The notes: a model not told the origin generated them from the sequence alone. Numbered from the stretch's first letter, positions 1 through 9,472 are shown. The stretch is 64,000 bases of DNA from Chitinophaga qingshengii (GCF_014529935.1 NZ_JACVFC010000001.1:3224001-3288000), one strand, 5' to 3'. Program-made: numbers and translations.

Positions 1-2
1 CA

Positions 3-101
3 TTACTGGGATTATTGACAGGCCGGATAGAGGCTGATAATATCATTTTATCCGATGGCAGAACATATCCGTTATCAGCGTGCAAAACAGTGTTTTATTA
101 A
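3..101 (+). CDS. possible 3' end of a gene cut by the window start
   Basis: One forward frame is open from the window edge to a TAA at 99-101 and gives 32 residues (LLGLLTGRIEADN... ending KTVFY). It has protein-like composition, but it is too short to be sure and I recognise no family. It is followed by about 45 bases without features and then an inverted repeat at 149-166. It could be chance. Confidence 0.25.
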   Translation, partial: LLGLLTGRIEADNIILSDGRTYPLSACKTVFY

Positions 102-148
102 ACCGCCCCGGATATTAACCCATCCGCCGCGAATATCAATTCCCCTCC

Positions 149-166
149 GTCTATCTAAAGATAGAC
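149..166. repeat. perfect inverted repeat upstream of the first full gene
   Basis: GTCTATC-TAAA-GATAGAC is a perfect 7-bp stem with a 4-base loop, ending 32 bases before the ATG at 199. A TAACTTCG, one mismatch from the Bacteroidota -7 element TAnnTTTG, follows at 169-176. It could be an operator or the end of the upstream transcript; there is no T tract to decide for a terminator. Confidence 0.4.
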
Positions 167-198
167 GCTAACTTCGAGGCCATACTAAATTCAAATAC

Positions 199-867
199 AT
201 GCTGGAACAGGAAAAAGCGCAATTTCTGCAACAATCCCAAAAACGGTCACGATACTTCAGTATCTTCCTTGTTGTACTTCCTATTGCCGGCGTAGCTTTC
301 TTTCTTTTCAACACATTTCCTGCAGCGCCCCGCTCATCAGACGCGGGAGGTTATGCGACCTTCACCTACGAATCCCAGTTGCGGGATTGTATCATCTACG
401 CGGCAGTCATGTTTTTCCTGGTGTCTTTGATCAGCGTAGCCAGCTGGGCATGGAAACGGGCTTTCTTTAACCGTTTTCACGAAGTGATTATGGGCATGTC
501 GGTGGCCGATTTTAATACCATGCGCCACCTGAATGATAGCCTGCCGGCCTATAACATGAACCGGCTCATGCCCCCTTACCTGGTCAACAATCAGGTACTA
601 TATGTTTTTAAAGCCTTCCGTACCCTTACCATCCATTTTTCAGAGATCACGGAGATGGGCGTTTGTTTAAACTATGTCAGAGGAGGTACTAACGACCAGG
701 TATATATCAAAACACACGACGACCGCTTCTATTTCCATATTGCTGGCGGGAGACAGTATACCGAAAACCTGGAAAGGCTGGTACAGCAGATACAACCGCC
801 CGTTCCGGTGATCCGTTACCAGGGTTCCATTGGTGTGTTGAGGGGAGCGCTCCGGCGGAATAATTAA
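199..867 (+). CDS. hypothetical two-helix membrane protein
   Basis: A protein of 222 residues that I do not recognise. Two hydrophobic stretches at about residues 20-40 and 65-86 look like transmembrane helices, with a charged N-terminus (EQEKAQ...QKRSR) that is probably cytoplasmic. The remaining 135 residues are a soluble domain with alternating hydrophobic and polar residues, as in small beta-rich domains; the layout recalls YcxB-like proteins, but this is only a resemblance. The ATG at 199 is the natural start, since the hydrophobic helix follows soon after. The AraC gene at 883 lies 15 bases downstream on the same strand, so the two may be co-transcribed. Confidence 0.75.
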   Translation: MLEQEKAQFLQQSQKRSRYFSIFLVVLPIAGVAFFLFNTFPAAPRSSDAGGYATFTYESQLRDCIIYAAVMFFLVSLISVASWAWKRAFFNRFHEVIMGMSVADFNTMRHLNDSLPAYNMNRLMPPYLVNNQVLYVFKAFRTLTIHFSEITEMGVCLNYVRGGTNDQVYIKTHDDRFYFHIAGGRQYTENLERLVQQIQPPVPVIRYQGSIGVLRGALRRNN

Positions 868-882
868 GTATCTTTAGGCGCT

Positions 883-1650
883 ATGGAAATTTTTCTGCCG
901 TCACCGCCACTTCAACCTTTTATCCAGGCTTATAAAGTCATAGAAAGCCAGGATGAAAAAGTAAACCGTGTGGTACCGGATACAGCACCCGCTATGGCTT
1001 TCCGGTTTAAAGGGCAGATCTGTTACCTGGAAAATGAATCCACCCTGCTCTTACCGGCATCCGTCATCACCGGTATCCGGAATACGGTACGGCTCATTCA
1101 CTACCAACCGCATACTTCCACTATGATAGTGCAGCTGAAAGCAGCCGGAGCCGCCGCTTTTTTCAAACCCCCGCTGCATGAGCTGTTTGGGCAAAACGTT
1201 TCGCTGGACCATTTTTTTCACCGCCAATCAATAGCGGATATTGAGGAGCAGCTGTCAGCCGCTGCCAGTCATACGCAACGGGTGGCTTTGCTGGACAAAT
1301 TCCTATTATCCCATCTGCAAACACCCCGGCAGGATACCCTGGTACTGAATGCCTTGCAACAATTACATACCACCAACGGCGATATCAGCATAAAAGCGCT
1401 GGCAGCCGCCCATTATCTCAGCCAGGATGCCTTCGAAAAACGTTTCCGTAAAATTATAGGCACTACGCCCAAACAAATGGCATCCATTATACGGATGCGC
1501 ACCCTCCTTCAACAACCGGTCACACAGCGGCACTTCACCCACCTCGCCCTGGAAGCCGGTTATTTCGACCAGGCGCACTTCAACCGCAGCTTCAAACAAT
1601 TTACCGGTCTTACACCCACCGCTTTCTATCAGGCGCCGCTGTTCTGGTAA
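883..1650 (+). CDS. AraC-family transcriptional regulator
   Basis: A 255-residue regulator. Residues 1-140 resemble the ligand-sensing N-terminal domain of the DUF6597 kind (PSPPLQPFIQAYKVIES, then a VxPDxxPAMAF-type stretch). Residues about 165-250 hold the two helix-turn-helix motifs of the AraC DNA-binding domain: KALAAAHYLSQDAFEKRFRK, then the second motif with GYFDQAHFNRSFKQFTGLTP. It is expected to activate a small nearby set of genes in response to an unknown signal. The SnoaL-ABM gene lies immediately downstream on the same strand and is the best target candidate. The effector cannot be read from the sequence. Confidence 0.9.
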   Translation: MEIFLPSPPLQPFIQAYKVIESQDEKVNRVVPDTAPAMAFRFKGQICYLENESTLLLPASVITGIRNTVRLIHYQPHTSTMIVQLKAAGAAAFFKPPLHELFGQNVSLDHFFHRQSIADIEEQLSAAASHTQRVALLDKFLLSHLQTPRQDTLVLNALQQLHTTNGDISIKALAAAHYLSQDAFEKRFRKIIGTTPKQMASIIRMRTLLQQPVTQRHFTHLALEAGYFDQAHFNRSFKQFTGLTPTAFYQAPLFW

Positions 1651-1719
1651 AAATCAATGATTTTTTACAAGGATGAGGAGGACGTATGCTTCAATTTTGT
1701 GGTACTAAAAAGTACTACG

Positions 1720-2538
1720 ATGATAACACGCTTGTCGTTATGTGCCCTGCTGCTGACAGGGACCACTGCCAACACATCACTTAAAAAACCAAATATCACC
1801 ATGGATAGCGCACAACAGCACAAGGCCATTATCATTCAATTCTACGAACAGTTAAATCACCGGCAGCTGGAACAGGCAGCCCTGCCGGCTGCGGAAGACT
1901 ATACCAACAACCAGGGCGGGCGTGGCCCGGCCGGTTTTATGGCACAAGTACCCCAGGTACTGCAAGCTTTCCCTGATGCCCAATGGACGTTACTCAGCGT
2001 AGCAGCGGAAGGAGATAAAGTGTTTGTAAGGCAACAAATGCGGGGTACTCATAAGGGGTTTTTTCAAGGTATAGCCCCCACATATAAAACCGTTGTGAAT
2101 GAAGGAACCGGCATTTATACCTTTAAAAACGGGAAAATCATTCACCATGAAGTGTTGACCGACCGGCTGGGATTCCTGCAACAGCTCGGTGTTTTACCGG
2201 TAGATATCACCCCATCGGCTACACGGAATGAAGTATACTTCATCGACAAATTCATCGTTCCTGCGCAGGCAGCAGCGGAATTCTCAGAACGGATGCGCTA
2301 CAACCGGGCGTTTATCAGGCAACTGGAAGGTTTTATTACAGATCATGTTTACCGGCAACAGGAAGACAATGGAACGCTTTCCGTTATCACGGTAGCCACC
2401 TGGAAAAACCAGTCATCCCTGGACAATGCCAAAACCAAAGTGCAGGAAGAATATAAGCGGATGGGATTTCAGCCGGAAGCGTTTTATCAGCGGCTGGGTA
2501 TTCAGTTGGAGAGAGCAGTTTACCAGGCGGACAACTAA
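1720..2538 (+). CDS. exported SnoaL-like / ABM two-domain fusion protein
   Basis: The open frame begins at 1657, but the ATG at 1720 starts a convincing signal peptide (MITRLSLCALLLTGTTANT) and gives 272 residues. Residues about 30-155 form a SnoaL/NTF2-like ester-cyclase domain (HKAIIIQFYEQLNHRQLEQA, DAQWTLLSVAAEGDKVFVRQ). Residues about 170-265 resemble an antibiotic-biosynthesis-monooxygenase (ABM) ferredoxin-like domain (NEVYFIDKFIVPAQAAAEFS, ITVATWKNQSSLDNAK). Both folds bind small hydrophobic molecules; the substrate is unknown. The gene follows the AraC gene directly. A second ATG at 1801 would remove the signal peptide. The 3' end overlaps the convergent sigma gene by 4 bases. Confidence 0.75.
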   Translation: MITRLSLCALLLTGTTANTSLKKPNITMDSAQQHKAIIIQFYEQLNHRQLEQAALPAAEDYTNNQGGRGPAGFMAQVPQVLQAFPDAQWTLLSVAAEGDKVFVRQQMRGTHKGFFQGIAPTYKTVVNEGTGIYTFKNGKIIHHEVLTDRLGFLQQLGVLPVDITPSATRNEVYFIDKFIVPAQAAAEFSERMRYNRAFIRQLEGFITDHVYRQQEDNGTLSVITVATWKNQSSLDNAKTKVQEEYKRMGFQPEAFYQRLGIQLERAVYQADN

Positions 2539-3125
2539 GGATTGGTTTTCTCCCACACGGCCATCACGCCGAGCAGCACCGGGAAAGCGTTATCCATCCC
2601 TTTGCGGATAGCCCGCAAAGCCCGGGAGATCTTCTTCTCCACGGTTTTGATGGAGATCTCCATCCGGTCGGCAATTTCACGATAGGTGAGGCCTTCATCG
2701 CGGCTCATGCTGAAAATAGTGCGCTGGTCTTCCGGGAAGGTCGCCAATACCCGCTGTAACACGCTATCCAGCTCCTTAAAGGCCATCGGTTCATGCAGCA
2801 GCAGATCTTTGGAAATATGGGCCAGGCGCTCGTAGAAATTGGCATCTGACTTCAGGTTGCGCAGCGCTTTCAGCTCCTGGAAACGCACTGCCTGGAAAAG
2901 GTAGGCTTTCAGGTGTTGTACTTCCACTTCCTGCCGTCTATGCCATAGGGAGATGAATACCTCTTGCACGATGTCCTGGGCCAGATCACTGTCGGACAGC
3001 ATATTCCGGGCACGCAGGTATAACACTTTCCAGTAACGGTTATATACCGCCGTAAAAGCGTCCTGATCATCCAGTGTGATCCGGTACCAAAGCTGCTCGT
3101 CCGTATATGTGCTGTAATCTGGCAT
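2535..3125 (-). CDS. ECF RNA polymerase sigma factor (Bacteroidota sigma-70 family)
   Basis: The open frame extends to 3290, but the N-terminal 55 residues of that frame have no family character; the ATG at 3125 gives a normal 196-residue protein starting MPDYSTYTDEQLW. Region 2 is visible as DLAQDIVQEVFISLWHRR and region 4 as a helix-turn-helix (GLTYREIADRMEISIKTVEK). Such sigma factors are held by a FecR-type membrane anti-sigma factor and switch on SusC/SusD transport genes. The FecR and SusCD genes lie upstream on the same strand, but here the sigma gene is last rather than first. A terminator-like hairpin (3257-3281) and its own promoter (3207-3237) separate it from the thioredoxin gene. 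Confidence 0.88.
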   Translation of the reverse strand: MPDYSTYTDEQLWYRITLDDQDAFTAVYNRYWKVLYLRARNMLSDSDLAQDIVQEVFISLWHRRQEVEVQHLKAYLFQAVRFQELKALRNLKSDANFYERLAHISKDLLLHEPMAFKELDSVLQRVLATFPEDQRTIFSMSRDEGLTYREIADRMEISIKTVEKKISRALRAIRKGMDNAFPVLLGVMAVWEKTNP

Positions 3126-3206
3126 CACGCTACCTGTTGCTTGAGGGCATTTCAAACAGGAAGTAACAGTAGTGTATCCATCCCCGGTGTATTGGTTGGT
3201 CGAAGG

Positions 3207-3237
3207 CGAAGATAACTTTAGCAGCGAAATAAAGCAA
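3207..3237 (-). promoter_or_regulatory. promoter of the ECF sigma gene
   Basis: On the minus strand TTGC, a 19-base spacer and TATCTTCG (one mismatch to TAnnTTTG) form a -33/-7 pair. The predicted transcript begins near 3202 and has a leader of about 75 bases before the ATG at 3125. This supports the short start and separate expression from the SusCD operon. Confidence 0.5.
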
Positions 3238-3256
3238 GCTCTTTTTAAAAACGGAA

Positions 3257-3281
3257 GGGTGCAACCACGATGGCTGCACCC
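3257..3281 (-). terminator. hairpin terminator after the thioredoxin gene
   Basis: GGGTGCA (3257-3263) pairs with TGCACCC (3275-3281), and three further pairs close the loop after one mismatch. Runs of A/T flank both sides, so it could work in both directions. It lies between the thioredoxin stop and the sigma gene. Confidence 0.55.
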
Positions 3282-3308
3282 TTTTTTCACGGGATATGGT
3301 CAGGTTTA

Positions 3309-4499
3309 TTATAATTTTTCCAGCTGATCTACCAGCTCCTGCGCCAGTTTCTGGATTTTGGATGTTTCAGCATCCGCCAGGGCCCTGGCTTTGCGGGCTG
3401 CTACCAGACCTTCCTGTTTTTTCTTCATGGTGAGGCATACCCATCCGAAAGTGCTTTGAATGCTGTATTCTTCCGGGTTGAGGGCGACTGCCTTTTTCGA
3501 CAGTTTATAGGCCTGTGGCAGAAATGCAGCCGTTTTAGCGTCGGCTTCGCGTTTGCCGTTGAGGCGGCGCGCCAGGAAACTCAGTTTCTCTGCATCGGTC
3601 TTCAGTACGCCTTTCATGGCCTGATCAGTCAGTTTAATATATGCTTTTGCGTTACCCTGCTGCTGATACCACTCCGCTTCCAGCATTATTGCCTGTTTCA
3701 GGCGTTCAGGGGATTTGGACTGTTTAAAATGCTGTAAGCCGGCAAAGAAACCTTTTTCATCGCCAACGTAGATTTTAGGGTACAGCGTGCTGGAGATAAG
3801 CCGGTCGGCCAGCGCGTCGCGTTCTTCCTGGCCTGCATAGGAAGCGAACTGAGTCTGATTGGCCAGGTAGTATTTACCCAGGCGGTCTTCTCCGGAACGG
3901 GCAATATTTTTAATGATTTTCCATCCCAGCGGTGTATTCAGGTCTGTTTCCGGCACCTTCGTACTGATTTCTTCCCCGATCTTTTCTGCGGTACGGCGGT
4001 CAGATCTGGCTACAGCCAGGTAATAATTCAGCAGGAAAGGCACACTTCTTTCACCGGCATTGTAGCGCGCTGTCAACGACGACATGCTGCGGTCCGGATC
4101 ATTGGCCATACGAGCTTCTTCCAGAAACTCCTCCACTGACATGCGGGAACCGGTGCGGTGCACCACATCTCCTTTACCATTAACGAAAAGATAAGTAGGG
4201 AAAGACTGTACATTGTACTTCTTCCGCAGGTCCACCCCTTCGCCTTTTTCCATGTCCAGCTTGGTGTTGATGAAGTGTTCATTATAATAGTGAAACACTT
4301 CCGGTACGTTGAACACATTTTTCTCCATCCACTTACAGGGGCTGCACCAGGAGGTGTAACAATCCAGGAACACTAGTTTATTTTCTTTGGCGGCCTGGTC
4401 CAGGGAGGCCTGCCAGGTGGCGTTGTTAAACGCGATTTCTTCCTGGGCCATCCCTTTCAGCGCTACCAGCAGGCAGAGCATTGATAAGATTTTTTTCAT
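3309..4499 (-). CDS. exported thioredoxin-family protein of a SusCD locus
   Basis: A 396-residue protein with a signal peptide (MKKILSMLCLLVALKGMAQ). The N-terminal thioredoxin fold (about residues 20-140) carries the active-site motif WCSPCKW with C52 and C55, and a cis-proline segment (VQSFPTYLFVNG). The C-terminal half is helical and TPR-like (KAVALNPEEYSIQSTFGWVC). It should act in the periplasm as a disulfide reductase or isomerase. Genes of this type often end SusCD operons in this group. It starts 48 bases after the SusD stop, with a strong hairpin in the gap (4514-4537) that may lower its expression relative to SusCD. Confidence 0.85.
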   Translation of the reverse strand: MKKILSMLCLLVALKGMAQEEIAFNNATWQASLDQAAKENKLVFLDCYTSWCSPCKWMEKNVFNVPEVFHYYNEHFINTKLDMEKGEGVDLRKKYNVQSFPTYLFVNGKGDVVHRTGSRMSVEEFLEEARMANDPDRSMSSLTARYNAGERSVPFLLNYYLAVARSDRRTAEKIGEEISTKVPETDLNTPLGWKIIKNIARSGEDRLGKYYLANQTQFASYAGQEERDALADRLISSTLYPKIYVGDEKGFFAGLQHFKQSKSPERLKQAIMLEAEWYQQQGNAKAYIKLTDQAMKGVLKTDAEKLSFLARRLNGKREADAKTAAFLPQAYKLSKKAVALNPEEYSIQSTFGWVCLTMKKKQEGLVAARKARALADAETSKIQKLAQELVDQLEKL

Positions 4500-4513
4500 A
4501 AAATAGTCGTTGT

Positions 4514-4537
4514 CCCGGAGATGCAGGCATCTCCGGG
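4514..4537 (-). other. intercistronic hairpin between SusD and thioredoxin genes
   Basis: CCCGGAGATG-CAGG-CATCTCCGGG is a perfect 10-bp stem with a 4-base loop. On the minus transcript it lies between the SusD stop and the thioredoxin ATG and has no T tract directly after it. It is more likely an mRNA stabiliser or attenuator than a full terminator. Confidence 0.6.
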
Positions 4538-4547
4538 CAGTAAAAAA

Positions 4548-5996
4548 TTAACGTTCGTATTGTGGAATACCCGGGTTGATGGCTAACACATTTGGCGGCA
4601 CCGGGAAAATGTAACGTTTGTCGTTAGCCGGCAGTGTAAAAGTTTGACCATTATGTGTATGGGTGATTGTTTTGGCAAAACGGGCATCTTTGTTCAGGCG
4701 TTTCAGATCTGCCAGACGGCTGTATCCTCTGAAAGCCAGTTCCCTTCTGCGTTCTTCCAGCACCAGCCGGAGCGCGGCTTCATTATCAGCGGCCACCAGG
4801 GGTTGATTATTGGTAATACGGCTGTTACGCAGGGTATTGATCAGTTGGAGCGCTCTGTCTTTGCTGCCGATTCTGGCTTCGCTTTCCGCGGCGTTCAGGT
4901 ATAATTCCGGTGTACCAAAGCCCAGGTTGAAGTCTATCCACGGCGCCCACAAAACGCGGCCCGGGAATAGTATTTCCTTGCTGCCTGTATTGGATACACC
5001 GTCGCAATAGAACAGGTTAAAACGTTTATCCACTGCTCCGGTTGGCAGATCTTTCTTAAATACGCTGATCAGGTCGGCACTGGCATATACTTCTTCAAAA
5101 AGATGTCCGGAGGAAGATCCGCCTGTTCTCAACCAGATAGTCTCTTTGTCGAGGTAACCATCAGGGAAGCTGGAACTGTCTGCCGGGTTATAAACACGTC
5201 CCCAGGTACCCTTTTTTGTAGCATAACCGGCGTAGTTTAACAGTAAGTTATTTTGTTCCAGCGCTTTATTGGCATTCTCCAGCGCAGCCTTGTAATCACC
5301 CATATACAGATTCACCCGGCTCAAAAAACCGTATGCGGCACTTTTTGAGGGCTTCGAATTAAACAGCACCTTTTCCTGCAGGTTAGGCATAGCTTCTTCA
5401 ATATCCTGCTTAATCTGTGTGTAAATAGCTGCTATGCTCTTTCTTTCATAAGGCAGGTTAATATCTTCAGACAATACTAACGGAACACCGAGGGCAGAAG
5501 ATGCGGTAGCGGGGTCATATTGTTCTGCATAGAGATTTACCAATGTCAGGTATTCAAAGGCGCGTGCTATCTGCGCATCGGCGCGTAGCCGGATTTTTTC
5601 CTGTTCAGAAGCATCTTTCACCGCCATCACATTGTTAATGATGGTGTTGTAGACAAAGATATTGGAGTAGGAAGGCTCCCATTGCTGGTCCTTCTCATTC
5701 TGTTCAAATACCTGACCTGGAACGAAACTATAGATGTTACGTTTATACTGATTCAGAAATGAATAGGAAGCGTGTGAGTTAACATCCATATCGTCCCCTG
5801 CGATCACATCATCCGTCATAAGTCCAGGGTAAGCAGCAACAGCGCCGACCAGCACCTGGCTATTGAACAACTTTTGATAGTCCTCAAAATACTCGGGAAT
5901 AGTATACCCCTTCGGTTTTATGTCCAGGTATTTATTGCAGGCGGGCAATGTTGCCAGCGACATACCTGCCATTATAAGAATAAATATTTTCTTCAT
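4548..5996 (-). CDS. SusD/RagB-family nutrient-binding outer-membrane lipoprotein
   Basis: A 482-residue SusD-like protein. The N-terminus is a lipoprotein signal with the modified cysteine at C20 (LPACNKYLDIKPKG), followed by the N-terminal SusD segment, TPR-rich helices (AYGFLSRVNLYMGDYKAALE) and the conserved C-terminal block (EERRRELAFRGYSRLADLKR ending IFPVPPNVLAINPGIPQ). SusD proteins form the lid over the SusC barrel and capture the ligand, often a glycan or peptide. It starts 11 bases after the SusC stop. No glycoside hydrolase is nearby, so the substrate is unknown; the adjacent thioredoxin would fit a peptide or non-glycan ligand, but that is inference. Confidence 0.93.
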   Translation of the reverse strand: MKKIFILIMAGMSLATLPACNKYLDIKPKGYTIPEYFEDYQKLFNSQVLVGAVAAYPGLMTDDVIAGDDMDVNSHASYSFLNQYKRNIYSFVPGQVFEQNEKDQQWEPSYSNIFVYNTIINNVMAVKDASEQEKIRLRADAQIARAFEYLTLVNLYAEQYDPATASSALGVPLVLSEDINLPYERKSIAAIYTQIKQDIEEAMPNLQEKVLFNSKPSKSAAYGFLSRVNLYMGDYKAALENANKALEQNNLLLNYAGYATKKGTWGRVYNPADSSSFPDGYLDKETIWLRTGGSSSGHLFEEVYASADLISVFKKDLPTGAVDKRFNLFYCDGVSNTGSKEILFPGRVLWAPWIDFNLGFGTPELYLNAAESEARIGSKDRALQLINTLRNSRITNNQPLVAADNEAALRLVLEERRRELAFRGYSRLADLKRLNKDARFAKTITHTHNGQTFTLPANDKRYIFPVPPNVLAINPGIPQYER

Positions 5997-6007
5997 GTTT
6001 GTTCCGT

Positions 6008-9000
6008 TTAGAAATTAACATTTACCCCAATCGTATAGCTGGGAGGTATCAACTGGCCTCTTGTGAAGGCGCCAAACTTATTACCCGCCCATACTTCAGG
6101 GTCCAGGTTTTGTTCGTTCGCAGACCAGCGCCAAAGGTTCTGTACCTGGAAACTCACGCGCATACTTTGTATAAAAGCCTTTTTCAGCAGGCTCGCCGGC
6201 AGATTATAACTCAGCGTCACATCACGCAATTTGATATAGGAGGCTTTGCTGACATGCGTGTCCGCCGCATCCCATAAAGCAGTGAAATTAGTAGAAGCCG
6301 AACTTAAATAGCCTGGTGCGATATCAGGATTTTGTTCATCTCCCGGCTTTTTCCAGTAATTAAGTGCCAACCGGTCCATATTGCTCGTATAGTTCAACTC
6401 CGGGAACTTCGTCAGATAAGGCGCCACTACATCTCTCATCACATTTCCTCCATAATAGATAAACATAAAAAACAGGTCAAAGTCTTTGTAGCGCAAGGTA
6501 TTCTGCAAGGATGCAGAATAAGGAGGCACAGTTGTACCGCTGTACACCAGATCGCTGATAGAAAGGTCTGCCAGTGATTTTACGATTTTTCCATCTTTGG
6601 TATATGCCTGTGGTTTACCGGTGGCATCCAGCCCTGCATAACGTACGCTGTACAATGCATCCATTGGAACGCCCCGGCGGCGCTGAATATCATACACATA
6701 ACCATACATTGAATTATCTGATACGTCGAGTCTGGTCAGTTCATTTTTGTTATAGTTGAAATTAAAGGTGGTGTTCCAGCGGAAATCCTTCGTATTGACA
6801 TTGGTACTGGTCAATGTCAGGTCTACACCACGGTTGTACATGCTGCCATAATTGACAACATAATAACTCCAGCCCGTAGTTGGATCCGCCTTCATTCTGC
6901 CCAACAGGTCTGAAGTATTTTTATTGTAAAAATCAACAGAGCCCGTCAGTTTACCGGAGAAGGTACTGAAATCGATACCGATATTGGTGACTTTGGTTTT
7001 TTCCCAACGTAACCCGGCATTAGGCGGACTATATACATAGGCCTGTGATTCATTGGTCAGGTTATTATTCCCATTATCCATGGTAATCATATACGGTCCG
7101 GCATCCTTCGGAATATTCGCGTTGATACCATAAGTGGTACGCACCGCCAGGCGGTCCAGCCAGCTGATATCTTCGCCATCTGTTATCACATACAGCAATC
7201 CGGCAGACCACATGGGTTTATATTGGTATTTTGGATCTGTACCGAACAGATTCGATTGATCCATTCTGATACTACCGGAAGCGGTCAACTTACGTTTATA
7301 GGTATACGAACCATTACCATAGAAAGAAACAAACCGGTCTTCCTGATCGCGGAATCCTTTTTCTTTTCTATCCAGGTAAAAGACATCATCAACAGCTTCC
7401 ACACCTCTTTGTAACAAGACCAGATCACGCTCATTCAGTGGTTTGTAATTGAGGCTAAACTCATCATACCCATATTTGTAGATATTGGTAGCGGTTCTGC
7501 GTACCTGGCGGCGCTCAGCACCAGCTAATGCCTGGATCTCATGATCTTCACCAATCAGTTTATTGTAATTCAATTGTAAGCGCAGCATGTTGGTATTGGC
7601 ACTCGTCCTCCACTCATCAAACTGGCCACCCAGCGGGATTGGCGATAAGGCACTACCTTGAGGAGTAGCATCATTAATCATCTTCGTCACCACATTTGCA
7701 TTCTTACGATACAATTGTTGAATAGTGGTATCCATCCGTTCTGCCTGGTAACGCACATCCAGCGTCAGACCGTTGGCAATCCTGAAGTTAGCGCCAATGT
7801 TGAGATTCAGATAATTACCTTTTCTCGTATAGTGCTGTCTGTTCACCTCTTCCAACGGACGATAGGTTTCATCCTGTAATCCCAGACTATTCAAACGATC
7901 AATTTCAAATTGTGATTTAGTCAGATACCATTGTGCAGGTTGCCCGTTCGGATCACGTAACATATAATAAGACGCTTTCCCTCTGTTATAGTTATCCATC
8001 CCCAAAAACCCGTTGTCATAATCTTCTTTGATACTGCTACCTAACACCCCAACATCCACACGCATCCATTTCGTGAAGTTGAATGAATTACGGAGATTAT
8101 ATCCGAAACGCTGCGATTGCTGGTTCTTTTCATACGGACTGGTACCCAGGTAATTAACAGAGAGGTTATACCGGTATTTCTCGCTGCCGCCGGAAAACGC
8201 CAGGCTGTGTTGCTGCGTCATCGCTGCCTGGCGGAGCAATTCATCCTTCATCTGGCGGTAGCGATCATTGTTGCGGTATACGTTCAGCGCATCCTGTAAC
8301 TGATCTTCTGTAATTTTATTGCCTTTACGTTCGTATAACAACCGGTACACATCGTTCATTCCCTTACGGGGATTGATGGAATTATAATCATTGGACCGGT
8401 AGTTAAACATCTCCCGTTGGAAATCGACCAGTTCAGCGCTGGACATCAGGTTGCTATATCCCCTGGAAGGCAGTGGCGTAAACTTAAAAGAGTTGTTATA
8501 AGAAACTCTCATAGCGCCGGGTTTGCCTTGTTTCGTTGTCATCACAATCACCCCGTTCGCAGCGCGGGCGCCGTAGATAGAAGCCGCAGTAGCGTCTTTC
8601 AGCACTGTAATGGTAGCAATATCAGAGGGGTTGATCACCGCACTGTCGCCTTCAAAAGGCATCCCGTCTATCACATACAGGGGAGCTGTTTGCGAGCTTA
8701 AAGTAGACACCCCGCGGATCTGTTGTTTTCCTTTGTAAGAAGTCATACCGGCAGCCATACCTTCGATACGGTCTAATATGCCTGTTTGCATTCTGCCTTT
8801 CATATCGTCGGCAGAGATCGTCGCATAAGAGCCAGGGGCACGTTCTTTAGAGATCGTCTGATAACCGGTGCTTACCACAGAGATACCGGTGAGGCGGTTA
8901 GAAAGCTGTTCCAGCTTAACTTGTATACTGCTGCTTTTACCAATGGTTATTTCCTGGTTGTTGAACCCCACATAACGGATCACCAGCACCTCACCTGGTT

Positions 9001-9472
9001 TGGCATCGATGTTAAACCGGCCGTCTACGTCTGAAATAGTGGATTTGGTGGTTCCCTTAATCACGATGGAAGCACCGGGTAACGGCGTACCCGCGCTGTC
9101 CGTCACCGTACCGGTAATGGGCAGGGCTGCTATGGTTTCTACCGCCAACGGCGCCGCTGTAGCTGTTTTTTCTCTTTTGATGATCACCACTTTATCCACG
9201 ATCGTAAAAGTGAGCGGCTGGTCTTTAAAACACTGTTGCAGTGCGGTCGCCAGCGGTGCATTTTTTACATCGAGACTGACATGGCTGGTCTGTTGCAGGT
9301 CCTCTTTCGAATACAGGAAAGAATAACCTGTTTGTTGTTGCATCTCCCTAAAAACGCTGTTGAGTGGTGCTTTCTTAACAGAAAGCGTTACTGTCTGAGC
9401 AAAAGAGCTTGCGCTCACCTGCATAAGAGCAGCCAGCAGTAACATGACAGTTAGTTTCATAATCTTCCACAT
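6008..9472 (-). CDS. SusC/RagA TonB-linked outer-membrane transporter with STN domain
   Basis: The frame opens at 9562, but the ATG at 9472 starts a normal signal peptide (MWKIMKLTVMLLLAALMQVS) and gives 1154 residues. After it come an STN domain (about 30-80; VKKAPLNSVFREMQQQTGYS), a CarboxypepD_reg beta-sandwich (about 120-200; ITGTVTDSAGTPLPGASIVI), the TonB plug (LYVIDGMPFEGDSAVINPSD, TVLKDATAASIYGARAANGV) and the long beta-barrel ending SYTIGVNVNF. The STN domain is the part that talks to the FecR anti-sigma factor, encoded just upstream, so transport and transcription should be coupled. It forms the transporter of the SusCD pair. Confidence 0.95.
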   Translation of the reverse strand: MWKIMKLTVMLLLAALMQVSASSFAQTVTLSVKKAPLNSVFREMQQQTGYSFLYSKEDLQQTSHVSLDVKNAPLATALQQCFKDQPLTFTIVDKVVIIKREKTATAAPLAVETIAALPITGTVTDSAGTPLPGASIVIKGTTKSTISDVDGRFNIDAKPGEVLVIRYVGFNNQEITIGKSSSIQVKLEQLSNRLTGISVVSTGYQTISKERAPGSYATISADDMKGRMQTGILDRIEGMAAGMTSYKGKQQIRGVSTLSSQTAPLYVIDGMPFEGDSAVINPSDIATITVLKDATAASIYGARAANGVIVMTTKQGKPGAMRVSYNNSFKFTPLPSRGYSNLMSSAELVDFQREMFNYRSNDYNSINPRKGMNDVYRLLYERKGNKITEDQLQDALNVYRNNDRYRQMKDELLRQAAMTQQHSLAFSGGSEKYRYNLSVNYLGTSPYEKNQQSQRFGYNLRNSFNFTKWMRVDVGVLGSSIKEDYDNGFLGMDNYNRGKASYYMLRDPNGQPAQWYLTKSQFEIDRLNSLGLQDETYRPLEEVNRQHYTRKGNYLNLNIGANFRIANGLTLDVRYQAERMDTTIQQLYRKNANVVTKMINDATPQGSALSPIPLGGQFDEWRTSANTNMLRLQLNYNKLIGEDHEIQALAGAERRQVRRTATNIYKYGYDEFSLNYKPLNERDLVLLQRGVEAVDDVFYLDRKEKGFRDQEDRFVSFYGNGSYTYKRKLTASGSIRMDQSNLFGTDPKYQYKPMWSAGLLYVITDGEDISWLDRLAVRTTYGINANIPKDAGPYMITMDNGNNNLTNESQAYVYSPPNAGLRWEKTKVTNIGIDFSTFSGKLTGSVDFYNKNTSDLLGRMKADPTTGWSYYVVNYGSMYNRGVDLTLTSTNVNTKDFRWNTTFNFNYNKNELTRLDVSDNSMYGYVYDIQRRRGVPMDALYSVRYAGLDATGKPQAYTKDGKIVKSLADLSISDLVYSGTTVPPYSASLQNTLRYKDFDLFFMFIYYGGNVMRDVVAPYLTKFPELNYTSNMDRLALNYWKKPGDEQNPDIAPGYLSSASTNFTALWDAADTHVSKASYIKLRDVTLSYNLPASLLKKAFIQSMRVSFQVQNLWRWSANEQNLDPEVWAGNKFGAFTRGQLIPPSYTIGVNVNF

